DNA of 64,000 nt, taken from NCBI GenBank assembly GCA_028283745.1, contig JAPWJZ010000002.1:1-64000 (forward strand), given 5' to 3'. Of this stretch, positions 1-8,661 are shown piece by piece. The DNA comes from Micavibrio sp. Its GTDB lineage: Bacteria; Pseudomonadota; Alphaproteobacteria; Micavibrionales; UBA2020. The notes under the pieces were generated by a model. The model did no database searches. It was not told where the DNA came from and saw only the letters and a list, made by a program, of their open reading frames with translations. The translations under genes and the position numbers were made by a program. Each line of letters starts with the position of its first letter. Positions within the stretch are counted from its first letter, which is position 1.

Positions 1-1
1 C

Positions 2-3000
2 ATCACCACGGTCAACGATGTTCCGACCGTGAGCACTGGTGCCGTGACGTTTACCGAAGGCGATACAGCCAAATCGGTCGTCAGCAACCTGAACCTCGAT
101 GACCTCGACAACAGCACGCTGAGCAACGCAGTGGTAACGGTCGCTGTGCGCACTGGCGACGTACTGACTTTCACTGGCACCAAGCCAGATGGCGTGACTG
201 TCACCGAAATCAAGACCGGCAACCTGGTGTCCGGCTACACCATCAGCGGCACTGCAACCGTCGAGCAGTACAAGGCGCTGATCGAGTCGATCAAGTTCAA
301 CAGCCCTGGCGACCTGCCTCTCGCTGGCGACCGCGCCGTGACCATCAAAGTCACAGACACCGGTATGGACGGCAGTGGCTCTGACCTGAAGGACTCTGTG
401 GTTTCGACCAGCAAAATCACTGTAGTCGAAGTCAACGACGCCCCGACCGTCAATGCGGCCAGCGCCGCTGGCAATGAAGACAACCTCATTGCCGTGACCC
501 TGTCCGGTGGCGATGTGGACGGCAGCGTAAGCCGGTTCAGCCTGGTCACCCTCGCTGACCACGGCACCTTCTACCGTGACGCAGCAGGCACCCAGGCGCT
601 GAGCATCAACAGCCTGATCACAGCCGTTGGCAACAGCGCGACCATCTACTTCAAACCTGCTCAGGACTGGAGTGGTGACACCAGCTTCACCTACAAGGCA
701 GTGGACAACCGTGGCCTGTCCTCAACCGTCAACGGTCAAGGCAGCATCACTGTGGCGCCGGTTACCGATACGCCAACGCTGACCATGGGTGTCGTGGCGA
801 AGCTGGGCGTGGATGGCGCAACGACCAACAACATCGAAACCCTCACCGGCGGCGTATGGCACACCGGTAACTCGGGCAACACCATCGAGATCAATCCGCC
901 AAGCGTCTACGGTGCAGGCCAGAACACCAGCAGCAGCGATAACGTGATTGAACTGGAGCGTAACGCGGGTGACGCGTCCAACGTGTTCACTAGCCTGAAC
1001 ACCAAGGCTGGCGCGACTTACACGATTTCGGTGGATTACTCCCCACGTGACTCAGCGCTCAACGACTCAGCGATCTATGTGAAGTGGAACAACACCATCA
1101 TCGCGACGCTGAATACTCATCAACTGGGCATGACTACGCTGACCTTCAACGTGCCAGCTCAGTTGGTGGCTGACAGCACAAACACCAAGCTGGAGTTCGT
1201 AGCGGCCAACAGCAACGGCGTGGGCGGTGTGATCGACAACATCAAAGTGGTCGAAACCCTAAATAGCGGTCTTGAAGATCATGCCATCGCTCTGTCGACC
1301 ATTCAGGCGGCAACCACCGATATCGACGGTTCGGAAACCCTGACCCTGACCATGAGCAAGCTGCCGAAGGACTCTGTCCTCACCGACGGCACGCCAGGTC
1401 ACACGTTCAAGGCGGGCACCGACAATGCGTCGGTCGATATCACTGGCTGGAACCTCAGCACGCTGAAGCTCACTCCACCGCAGGACTTCAACGGCAGCAT
1501 CCCGCTGACCGTAACCGCCACCGCCAAAGATGGCGCGGCAGCTGCTGTCAGCAAGACGCTGGACTTCAACGTGGTAGTGACGGCCGTGAATGACGCGCCG
1601 GAAATCGGCCACAGCGGCACCGGTCATGACTTCGGTAACACCTGGAACGAAACTCTGGTGGGCGGTGACGTCACCGCCCCAGGCAAGGGTCCGGGCCTGA
1701 TCGCTGCCGATTTCACCTTGAAGGATGTGGACACCACCACGCTGCAAAGCGCGACGGTGACGCTGACCAACTACAAAGAGGGTGACTTGCTGGCCGTCGG
1801 CAACGCCAATGGTCTGACCGTAACCCTGACCGACGTGAAAGACGCCCAGAATATCGTGATTGGCAAAACCATCACATTCGGTCCAGGTACAGCTGCGCAA
1901 TATCAGGCTGCAATCTCGTCGATCACCTTCGACAACTCGGTCCACAACCCGTCCAAGGACGACCGCATCATCAACATCACTGTTGATGACGGCAGCGTGC
2001 TCAACCACAGCGCCAGCACCACGTCGACGATTCACATCACCACGGTCAACGACATCCCGACTGTGCACAGTGACACCGTGACGTTCAACGAAGGCGATAC
2101 CGCCACATCGATCGTCAGCAACCTGAACCTCAATGACGTCGACAACAGCACGCTGAGCAAGGCCGTGGTATCGGTCGCTGTACAAGCGGGCGACCAGCTG
2201 AGCTTCACCGGTCAAAACATCACCCCAGTGGGCGTCTCGGTTGTCGCAACCACCAACGGTTCGGGTGTCGTGACTGGCTACACCATCAGCGGCACTGCAA
2301 CGGTCGCGCAGTACAAGGCACTGATCGAGTCGATCAAGTTCAACAGCCCTGGCGATCTGCCTGTCGATGGCGACCGCGCCGTGACCATCAAAGTCACCGA
2401 CACTGGCATGGACGGCAGCGGCACTGACTTGAAGGATTCGGTACTGGCGACCAGCAAGATCACCGTTCACGAAATCAACGATGCGCCAACCGTGAACACG
2501 GTGAATGCTGGCAACGACGAAGACCATATGGTCACCGTCACGCTGACCGGCGGCGATGTCGACGGCTCTGTGAATCACTTCAGCATCGACGCTTCGGCGA
2601 CCGCGCACGGCAGCTTCTTCACCGATGCGGCCGGCCTGCACCCGGTCACCGACCTGAGCAGCATCGCTGCCACCGGCAACACCGCGACTCTGTACTTCAA
2701 ACCGGCTGACGACTGGAGCGGCAGCACCACGTTCACCTACACCTCGGTTGATAACCGTGGTCTGGCGAGCGTGGGCAGCGCGACGGGCACGATCACCGTG
2801 GCACCGGTTGTCGACAAGCCTGAAATCGCCGTGCTACCGAGCGTCGTTCATTCGACTGGCCTGGTCAAAGATGTGTGGGTCGGTACGCTGACCGGCATGG
2901 GAACGGGTGGCAACGGGGCAGATGCAGCGACCATCCGGGCTGGTTTCAACACCACAACAGCCCCGACCACTCACACGACTGTCAGCTCCGCTACCCAAAC

Positions 3001-3897
3001 CGATGTGGCGCAAGGCACCGGCACTAAGTTGTCCGGCCTGATCTATCTGGAAGCAGGTCACACCTACAACTTCACCGGCACCGCCGACGACAGCCTTTTG
3101 ATCACCATCGGTGGCAATCAGGTCGCCAGCGCAACCTGGGGGGCGGGCGCGGCAATCACAGGATCGGGCTTTACCCCGACCACGTCCGGGTACTACACCC
3201 TGGACATTTACCACTACAACCAGAATGGTCCGGGCAACTACGCGATCAACCTAAAGGAGACGGTGAACGGCCAAAGCACGACAGTGGCGTTGAACAGCAC
3301 CAACGAGTTGCTCTACGCCTCGGTGGCTGACCTCAAAGCGTCAGGCTTGACCGTTTCAGCCCTGCAAGAAAGCTCGTCAGGCAGCGGCGAAGGTTTCTAC
3401 ACTGCCTACGAACTGAACCATGGCGTCCAGGACAGCCCTGTCAAGCTGAGCTCGGTCAAAGTGACCTACGGAGATTTCGATGGCTCGGAGACTCACGTCA
3501 CCACCATCTCGGGCGCTCCGGTCAACTCCGTGCTCACTGATGCTGCAGGCCACACGGTCATCGTAACCAGTGCAACCACGCCGACCAATGTCAGCTCTCT
3601 GGACCTGACCACGCTGACGATCACGCCGCCAGCCGGCTACAGCGGCCAGTTCACGTTGCACGTCGTCGCGACGGCTACCGAAACTGCGCTCAGCGGTCCA
3701 TTGGCTTCTGACACAGCGTCGACGGACATCGTCGTCACTGTCGATGGCTTCAGCAGCACCAACGGTAAGGCAGGCACGGACACAGCGCTCAACGGCACCA
3801 GCTCGAACGATGTCATTGTGGGCGATGTGACCGGCACAACAATCGTCGCAGGCAAGAACTACAACATTGCCATCCTGCTGGACAGCTCGGGCGTTTT
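2..3897 (+). repeat. Two tandem ~2.03-kb adhesin repeat units
   Basis: The unit starting at base 2 (ITTVND.PTV) begins again near base 2036 (ITTVNDIPTV). Parallel modules follow in both: EGDTA.S.VSNLNL, GYTISGTATV.QYKALIESIKFNSPGDLP, GDRAVTIKVTDTGMDGSG and DWSG.T.FTY..VDNRGL. The second unit is cut at about 3890. Confidence 0.75.
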
Positions 3898-3913
3898 CAC
3901 CGGCAGCGCATAG
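2..3913 (+). CDS. Partial giant repeat adhesin (both ends missing)
   Basis: The frame is open from base 2, so the gene begins outside the window. The product is a chain of Ig/cadherin-like beta-sandwich repeats with linkers of the 'VNDAPT' type and 'EGDTA..VVSNLNL.D.DNSTLS' modules, as in surface adhesins of the LapA/RTX class (cell-surface attachment and biofilm). Near the end comes 'GTDTALNGTSSNDVIVGD', then 'NYNIAILLDSSG', the opening of a von Willebrand A domain. After that Gly the reading passes straight into nadB sequence on the opposite strand and stops within seven residues (VFTGSA and stop). The vWA domain, the RTX repeats and the type I secretion signal are therefore all absent. Codon choice and style are Pseudomonas-like, unlike the rest of the window. 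I read it as a fragment, probably joined artificially. Confidence 0.8.
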   Translation: MTTVNDVPTVSTGAVTFTEGDTAKSVVSNLNLDDLDNSTLSNAVVTVAVRTGDVLTFTGTKPDGVTVTEIKTGNLVSGYTISGTATVEQYKALIESIKFNSPGDLPLAGDRAVTIKVTDTGMDGSGSDLKDSVVSTSKITVVEVNDAPTVNAASAAGNEDNLIAVTLSGGDVDGSVSRFSLVTLADHGTFYRDAAGTQALSINSLITAVGNSATIYFKPAQDWSGDTSFTYKAVDNRGLSSTVNGQGSITVAPVTDTPTLTMGVVAKLGVDGATTNNIETLTGGVWHTGNSGNTIEINPPSVYGAGQNTSSSDNVIELERNAGDASNVFTSLNTKAGATYTISVDYSPRDSALNDSAIYVKWNNTIIATLNTHQLGMTTLTFNVPAQLVADSTNTKLEFVAANSNGVGGVIDNIKVVETLNSGLEDHAIALSTIQAATTDIDGSETLTLTMSKLPKDSVLTDGTPGHTFKAGTDNASVDITGWNLSTLKLTPPQDFNGSIPLTVTATAKDGAAAAVSKTLDFNVVVTAVNDAPEIGHSGTGHDFGNTWNETLVGGDVTAPGKGPGLIAADFTLKDVDTTTLQSATVTLTNYKEGDLLAVGNANGLTVTLTDVKDAQNIVIGKTITFGPGTAAQYQAAISSITFDNSVHNPSKDDRIINITVDDGSVLNHSASTTSTIHITTVNDIPTVHSDTVTFNEGDTATSIVSNLNLNDVDNSTLSKAVVSVAVQAGDQLSFTGQNITPVGVSVVATTNGSGVVTGYTISGTATVAQYKALIESIKFNSPGDLPVDGDRAVTIKVTDTGMDGSGTDLKDSVLATSKITVHEINDAPTVNTVNAGNDEDHMVTVTLTGGDVDGSVNHFSIDASATAHGSFFTDAAGLHPVTDLSSIAATGNTATLYFKPADDWSGSTTFTYTSVDNRGLASVGSATGTITVAPVVDKPEIAVLPSVVHSTGLVKDVWVGTLTGMGTGGNGADAATIRAGFNTTTAPTTHTTVSSATQTDVAQGTGTKLSGLIYLEAGHTYNFTGTADDSLLITIGGNQVASATWGAGAAITGSGFTPTTSGYYTLDIYHYNQNGPGNYAINLKETVNGQSTTVALNSTNELLYASVADLKASGLTVSALQESSSGSGEGFYTAYELNHGVQDSPVKLSSVKVTYGDFDGSETHVTTISGAPVNSVLTDAAGHTVIVTSATTPTNVSSLDLTTLTITPPAGYSGQFTLHVVATATETALSGPLASDTASTDIVVTVDGFSSTNGKAGTDTALNGTSSNDVIVGDVTGTTIVAGKNYNIAILLDSSGVFTGSA

Positions 3914-5394
3914 TCGCTGCGGCAGTGGCCGCCGCGGCTTTCGGTGCGGTTCAGGGCCGATACCGCAATCATGCGGGCAACAAGCGCCATGTCTGCCGTG
4001 CGCGTATCGCGGCCTTCGGCTGCTTTTTGCAGCGTTGCGATTTCGCGGATGGCATCCTTCATGCCTTTTTCATGGCGGATGACGCCGACGAGGTCTGTCA
4101 TGATATGGCGCAGTTCGCCAACTGCCGCTTCCATGCTGGTATGCGGCAGGGCGGGTTGCGCCGCCGCGTTGAGGCGCAGGGGCTGGTAGCCGCGCACAAC
4201 GAAGTTTTCAATGTCCTGCGCCGCTTTCGCGCCCATGACGACTGCTTCCATGATGGAGTTGGATGCAAGGCGGTTCGCGCCGTGCAGGCCGGTTGCCGCC
4301 GTTTCACCCGCAGCCCAAAGGCCGTAGATGGAGGCGCGGCCGTTCAGGTCTGTCGCAATACCGCCCATGTGGTAGTGAACAGCCGGCGTGACGGGGATAA
4401 GATCGCGCTTCGGGTCGAGGCCTGCGCGTGCCGCCGCCGAGATCAGCGCCGGGAAATGCGTGGTGTCGATATGGCGGCAATCAAGGTAGGTCTTCTGGCC
4501 TTTCTGGATTTGCGCGAACAGGCCGCGGCTGACAACGTCACGCGGGGCAAGCTCGGCCATTTCGTGGTAATCCAGCATAAAGCGTTCGCCGCGGCTGTTC
4601 AGCAGGTATGCGCCTTCACCGCGCAGCGCTTCGGTTGCAAGGGGCGCCGGGTCTTCACCGATATCAAGCACGGTCGGGTGGAACTGCACGAATTCAAGGT
4701 CGGAAATTACTGCGCCCGCACGCGCGGCCATGGCAATGCCGCGGCCAATGGCGTGCAGCGGGTTGGACGTTGCGGCGTACAGGCCGCCAAGGCCGCCCGT
4801 TGCCAGCAGCACCGCCGGCGCGCCGAAGATAACAGCCTTGCCATCCGCAAGGTTACGGCACAGAACGCCCTGCACGGCGCCCGTTGCGGGGCCGTCGCGG
4901 CGCACAATGCGCTCGACCGATACGCCGGAAACGAATTCGATGGAGGGAGTATTAAGCACGGCTTCGGTCAGCGCGCGCATCAATTCATACCCGAAACCAT
5001 CACCGGCAGCGACCTTCAGGACGCGGCGGCGGGCATGGCAGGCTTCGCGGGACAGTTTATACGCGCCCGTTTCGTCCTTTTCGAACTGCACGCCGTAGCG
5101 GGCGAGGATTTCGATGTATTTGGGGGCGGCTTCGACCAGCGCGCGGACGACGGCAGCATCTGCCGTGCCGGCTGCGGCTTTCAGCGTATCGGCCACGTGG
5201 CTTTCGGTTGAATCTTCCGCACCGACAGCAGCGGCGATGCCGCCTTGCGACCATTGCGACGCACAAACACCACCCGGCGCTTTTTCAGACAGCACCAGCA
5301 CGCGGCGGGGCGCGAGGGTGAGCGCCGCCATAAGGCCCGCGGCACCCGAGCCGACGATGACGACATCTGCGGTATCTTTAATTTGTGCGGTCAT
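3859..5394 (-). CDS. nadB: L-aspartate oxidase NadB (3' end chimeric)
   Basis: This cytoplasmic flavoenzyme oxidises L-aspartate to iminoaspartate, the first step of de novo NAD synthesis. The N-terminus has the FAD-binding 'VVIVGSGAAGLMAAL'. The substrate and FAD region 'VHYHMGGIATDLNGRA..GLWAAGE' is present, and the helical C-terminal domain reaches the family signature 'SRGGHCRSDY'. I chose the start at 5394 (MTAQIKD); the open frame extends upstream but without family similarity. It lies 43 bp after nadA on the same strand and is presumably co-transcribed with it. The last residues before the stop (about ten, ending in MAML) are read from adhesin DNA on the opposite strand, so the true C-terminus is missing. 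About 500 residues are authentic, which is close to full length. Confidence 0.95.
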   Translation of the reverse strand: MTAQIKDTADVVIVGSGAAGLMAALTLAPRRVLVLSEKAPGGVCASQWSQGGIAAAVGAEDSTESHVADTLKAAAGTADAAVVRALVEAAPKYIEILARYGVQFEKDETGAYKLSREACHARRRVLKVAAGDGFGYELMRALTEAVLNTPSIEFVSGVSVERIVRRDGPATGAVQGVLCRNLADGKAVIFGAPAVLLATGGLGGLYAATSNPLHAIGRGIAMAARAGAVISDLEFVQFHPTVLDIGEDPAPLATEALRGEGAYLLNSRGERFMLDYHEMAELAPRDVVSRGLFAQIQKGQKTYLDCRHIDTTHFPALISAAARAGLDPKRDLIPVTPAVHYHMGGIATDLNGRASIYGLWAAGETAATGLHGANRLASNSIMEAVVMGAKAAQDIENFVVRGYQPLRLNAAAQPALPHTSMEAAVGELRHIMTDLVGVIRHEKGMKDAIREIATLQKAAEGRDTRTADMALVARMIAVSALNRTESRGGHCRSDYALPVKTPELSSRMAML

Positions 5395-5437
5395 GGTTTG
5401 GTATCCCTTCGTAAAGTCTTTAAAATTGCACCGGAAA

Positions 5438-6457
5438 TTACAGCGAAGCTTGCAGCATGCGGTCAACGGCCGCCTTGGCGCGGACGGCAACGGCGGGCTC
5501 CACCGTCACTTCATGCGTCAGGGTGAGCAGGCTATTGAGGATTTTCGGCAGCGCAATGCGTTTCATGTGCGGGCACAGGTTGCAGGGGCGCACAAATTCG
5601 ACCTTGGGGTTCAAGACCGCAATGTTGTCTGACATCGAGCATTCGGTGATCATCACGACCTTGGCGGGCTGCTTTTCGGTCACGTAGTCTGCCATTGCCT
5701 TGGTGGAGCCGGCAAAGTCCGCTTCCGCCGTGACTTCAACGGGGCATTCCGGGTGCGCCAGAATAACGGCGCCGGGGTATGCCTTGCGGAATTTGCGGAT
5801 GTCTTCGGCTGTGAAGCGTTCATGCACTTCGCAGGCACCTTCCCAGGTGAGGATTTTCTTTTTCGTCTGTTTTGCGATGTTGCCGGCGAGGTATTTGTCG
5901 GGGATCATCAGCACCGTGTCGCTCTCGAGACTCTCGACGATTTTGAGCGCGTTGGAGGATGTGCAGCAGATGTCCGATTCAGCCTTCACGTCGGCCGAGG
6001 TATTGACGTAGGTGACAATCGGCACGCCCGGGAATTTTTGACGCAGCAGGCGCACATCCGCGCCGGTGATGGAGGACGCGAGCGAGCAGCCGGCTTTGAG
6101 GTCGGGGATCAGCACCGTTTTGTCCGGCGACAAAATTTTGGAGGTTTCGGCCATGAAGTGAACGCCCGCCTGCAAAATGATTTGCTGCTCGACCTTCGAG
6201 GCTTGCTGCGCCAGCTGCAGGCTGTCGCCCGCGAAGTCTGAAATGCAGTGATAAATTTCCGGGGTCATGTAGTTGTGCGCCAGCACGACCGCGCCGATTT
6301 GTTTTTTCACGCGGTTGATTTCAAGGATGTAGGGGGCGAAGGTGGCCCAGTCCAGCTCGTTCACGACGCGGCGGACGCGGTCGTAAAGGGGGGCGGCTTC
6401 CTTGGCAACGCCGGGGGTGTAGCTGAGTTTCAGGTCTTGGGTGACGGTATCAAACAT
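5438..6457 (-). CDS. nadA: Quinolinate synthase NadA
   Basis: NadA condenses iminoaspartate with dihydroxyacetone phosphate to give quinolinate, using a [4Fe-4S] cluster. The 339-residue product has the expected size. Candidate cluster cysteines are visible at C124 (LKAGCSLA), C209 (WEGACEVH) and the C292-x-x-C295 pair (CNLCPHMK). 'AHNYMTPEI' and 'HPECPVEV' are further family motifs. It is the promoter-proximal gene of nadA-nadB. nadC is not seen in the window; it may lie beyond the chimeric junction. Three palindromes upstream (6521-6592) suggest NAD-responsive repression by the NadQ-like protein encoded at 9535-10539. Confidence 0.97.
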   Translation of the reverse strand: MFDTVTQDLKLSYTPGVAKEAAPLYDRVRRVVNELDWATFAPYILEINRVKKQIGAVVLAHNYMTPEIYHCISDFAGDSLQLAQQASKVEQQIILQAGVHFMAETSKILSPDKTVLIPDLKAGCSLASSITGADVRLLRQKFPGVPIVTYVNTSADVKAESDICCTSSNALKIVESLESDTVLMIPDKYLAGNIAKQTKKKILTWEGACEVHERFTAEDIRKFRKAYPGAVILAHPECPVEVTAEADFAGSTKAMADYVTEKQPAKVVMITECSMSDNIAVLNPKVEFVRPCNLCPHMKRIALPKILNSLLTLTHEVTVEPAVAVRAKAAVDRMLQASL

Positions 6458-6520
6458 CTCGGGTGGCTCCTTACCTATAATCTTGCCTTTAGCGGCTGGC
6501 CCGTTTGTTCGGGCGCTTAA

Positions 6521-6592
6521 TTTGCTCTAGTTGAGTATAACCTATACTCTATTAGAGCATAAGTCAATGAAGATATGATTAACTTGAGCATA
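6521..6592 (-). promoter_or_regulatory. Triple operator upstream of nadA (candidate NadQ boxes)
   Basis: Three copies of a TATRCTC-N5-GAGYATA pattern stand upstream of nadA. Box 1 is at 6521-6539 (TTTGCTC/GAGTATA), box 2 at 6543-6561 (TATACTC/GAGCATA, one mismatch between arms) and box 3 at 6574-6592 (TATGATT/GAGCATA, right half-site good). Centres are 22 and 31 bp apart, about two and three helical turns, so a regulator would sit on one DNA face. The inner arms of boxes 1 and 2 also form a perfect GAGTATA-ACC-TATACTC repeat. Assignment to NadQ is inference from gene context. The rest of 6458-6763 is AT-rich and holds no gene I can support. Confidence 0.65.
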
Positions 6593-6763
6593 ATTTTTTA
6601 GTCATATTTAACAATGATTTAGCTATGTTTTATGACCCGCCTGCGCGGCTGTTTTACGCTCAACAAAGCGAATCAACGGGCAGTTCGCGGGGGATTAAAA
6701 GAATCATTCAACATTGCCATAATAGTAGATTATACTGATGCGCAAATCACCTCAGGGTTCGCC

Positions 6764-7687
6764 ATGGGCATACTCCGCAACAGCTTCGTCAATTTCAGCA
6801 TCGCCGCGCTCGGCTACCCGCCGGAGCAGACGGGGGAAGAAGTTTTACGCGCGCTGCGTGAGGGGCGGGAGAATGACGCGCGCCGCCTTGTGCGCCGCCA
6901 GCCCAGCGTCCTCACCCGCACCGATGATGCCGGCGATACCTTGATGGAACGCTGCCTGCAACGCGATGGCGATGATGCAAAGCTGCTGGCCGATACCTTC
7001 CCCCAAACCGTCGATGGCTGCGATACCAAAAATATCAGCCTGTTGATGCGCCTTGCACAAAAGGGCCGGACTGAAATGTTCGACAAGCTATTGGCCCTTG
7101 GCGCAGATGGCCATTTGCGCGATGCGCAAGGCGGTGTTGTGATGCATTATGCCGCGCTGACCCCGACAGCGGAAATGGCCGAACTTGTCGCCAAGCGCGG
7201 TTTTGGCATCAATACCATCAACAATTTCGGGCAGACGCCCCTGATGCTGGCAGCGCGGACGGATAAGCAGTTGGGCGAATTGCCGAAGCTTTTAGCCCTT
7301 GGCATGAAGCTGAACCTTGTCGACAACGACAAGCTGAACGCCACCATGCACGCCATGGATGCCCGTAAACTAAAGAACGCGCAGGAATTGATGGACGCGG
7401 GCGGGGAAGTTGATTTTGAGCGCGATGTCATCCTCGTCAACGCACGGGCGGATGCGCACCAGCTAAAGAACTATGATTTCCTGAATTCCATGTCGCGCCG
7501 CAACGGCGCGCAGAAGGCGGCGGCGGAAGCTGCCCGCAAGGCGGATGCCGAGGCCATTATCACGGCGCAGCAGGTGAAACAGCAGCGCACCGCGGATGTT
7601 GCGGGCAGTATGGTCACCGGCACGGCACGGCCGATTAAAATAAAGACTATCCGCTTCAAAAAACCCGGTCCCGGTACAAAGGGCTGA
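6764..7687 (+). CDS. Ankyrin-repeat protein, first of a three-gene operon
   Basis: A 307-residue ankyrin-repeat protein. The chosen start (MGILRNSF) follows a GGG-containing leader; the open frame begins earlier (6632) but that stretch has no similarity to the paralogues. The middle holds about five 33-residue repeats such as 'DAQGGVVMHYAALTPTAEMAELVAKRG' and 'NNFGQTPLMLAARTDKQLGELPKLLALG'. The last repeat carries 'NATMHAMDARKL', matched by 'NATM.AI' in the next two genes, so the three are paralogues. A basic helix follows, and the tail contains I-K-T-I-R-F, the motif shared with other ankyrin proteins of this window. No signal peptide or membrane segment. Function unknown; a secreted effector is possible. 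Confidence 0.85.
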   Translation: MGILRNSFVNFSIAALGYPPEQTGEEVLRALREGRENDARRLVRRQPSVLTRTDDAGDTLMERCLQRDGDDAKLLADTFPQTVDGCDTKNISLLMRLAQKGRTEMFDKLLALGADGHLRDAQGGVVMHYAALTPTAEMAELVAKRGFGINTINNFGQTPLMLAARTDKQLGELPKLLALGMKLNLVDNDKLNATMHAMDARKLKNAQELMDAGGEVDFERDVILVNARADAHQLKNYDFLNSMSRRNGAQKAAAEAARKADAEAIITAQQVKQQRTADVAGSMVTGTARPIKIKTIRFKKPGPGTKG

Positions 7688-8661
7688 TGTTCATGGACAC
7701 GCCCGTAACAACCACAGCGAACATGCAAAGCGAAACCTTTTCCCTCTGCCGTATCTTCACGCAACTGCGGGAGCAGGCGGCGGGTTTTCGCACGCGCCGC
7801 ACCGCGCAAAAAGTGTTTGATGCGCTTGAGGCGGATGATACGGCAGGCGCCATAAAACTGCTGACCGCCTGCCCCGCCGCCCTGCACGAACGTAACGACC
7901 GTCACCAGACCCCGTTTGAATCCACCGTGTTTAACTCGCGTAAAGTTGCCGCCGCCAGCGCCATTGCCGCGGCTTTCCCCGCTGTGCTGGCGGAACGCGG
8001 CGCGCTGGGTGAAACCGTTTTGCTGCAGGCGGCGCGCTATGGCACCGGCATGGCTCTTGACCTGCTGATTACCCTTGGCGCGAAGCTGGATGATACCGAC
8101 AATAACGGCAATACCGCCCTGCACTACGCCATGGATGGCCTGCCGATGCCCGTATTGGGCCGGCTGCTGAAGGAAGGGCTAAACCCGAACGCCCGCAACC
8201 ACGCCGGCGAAACCCCGCTGATGACCGGCGTGCGCCGCCAGACCGCGCCTGATTTTATCACCCTTATCGCCTTTCACGGGGCAGATGTTCATGCAGTGGA
8301 CAACAACGGCGTCAACGCCACCATGCAGGCGATACGCTACAGCATGCTGGACAGCGCCGCCGCGCTGATGAAGCTGCACGGCATTGTCGACTTTGCCGAT
8401 AACGCGACCGAGGTTGCAAAAGTTGTCGCCAACATGGAAGTCAACGCGACTTTCCTGATACAGCTGGAAGCCACCCGCCGCGACCAGCCGCTGCGCCTTG
8501 CGCGGCAGGAAGCGGAAGCGCGGGAACAGGCGGCGCGCGCAGCGCAACAGCAAAAACAGGCGGAGCGCGGCGATATTACCGCCGCCGTCATGAATGGCAC
8601 CACCGCCGTGCGCGGCATGAAGACCGTGCGCTTTGCCCGCAAAGGCGCGCAAAAGCCATGA
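7687..8661 (+). CDS. Ankyrin-repeat protein, second of operon
   Basis: A 324-residue paralogue of its neighbours. The ATG overlaps the previous stop (TGATG), which implies translational coupling. An N-terminal helical region (FTQLREQAAGFRTRRTAQKVFDALEADD) is followed by ankyrin repeats, for example 'DNNGNTALHYAMDGLPMPVLGRLLKEGLNPN' and 'NHAGETPLMTGVRRQ'. The terminal repeat has 'NNGVNATMQAIRYSMLDSAAALMKLHG'. An Ala/Gln/Glu-rich helix (residues about 270-300) links to the C-terminal motif G-M-K-T-V-R-F and a basic end. No export signal of the Sec type. Function not known. Confidence 0.85.
   Translation: MFMDTPVTTTANMQSETFSLCRIFTQLREQAAGFRTRRTAQKVFDALEADDTAGAIKLLTACPAALHERNDRHQTPFESTVFNSRKVAAASAIAAAFPAVLAERGALGETVLLQAARYGTGMALDLLITLGAKLDDTDNNGNTALHYAMDGLPMPVLGRLLKEGLNPNARNHAGETPLMTGVRRQTAPDFITLIAFHGADVHAVDNNGVNATMQAIRYSMLDSAAALMKLHGIVDFADNATEVAKVVANMEVNATFLIQLEATRRDQPLRLARQEAEAREQAARAAQQQKQAERGDITAAVMNGTTAVRGMKTVRFARKGAQKP

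Noticed and set aside
1259..2641. 460-residue minus-strand open frame in the adhesin region
   Set aside because: Antisense to the repeat adhesin; its internal similarity merely mirrors the adhesin repeats.
3925..5211. 428-residue plus-strand open frame opposite nadB
   Set aside because: nadB is certain from FAD and active-site motifs; the opposite frame has no homology-like features.
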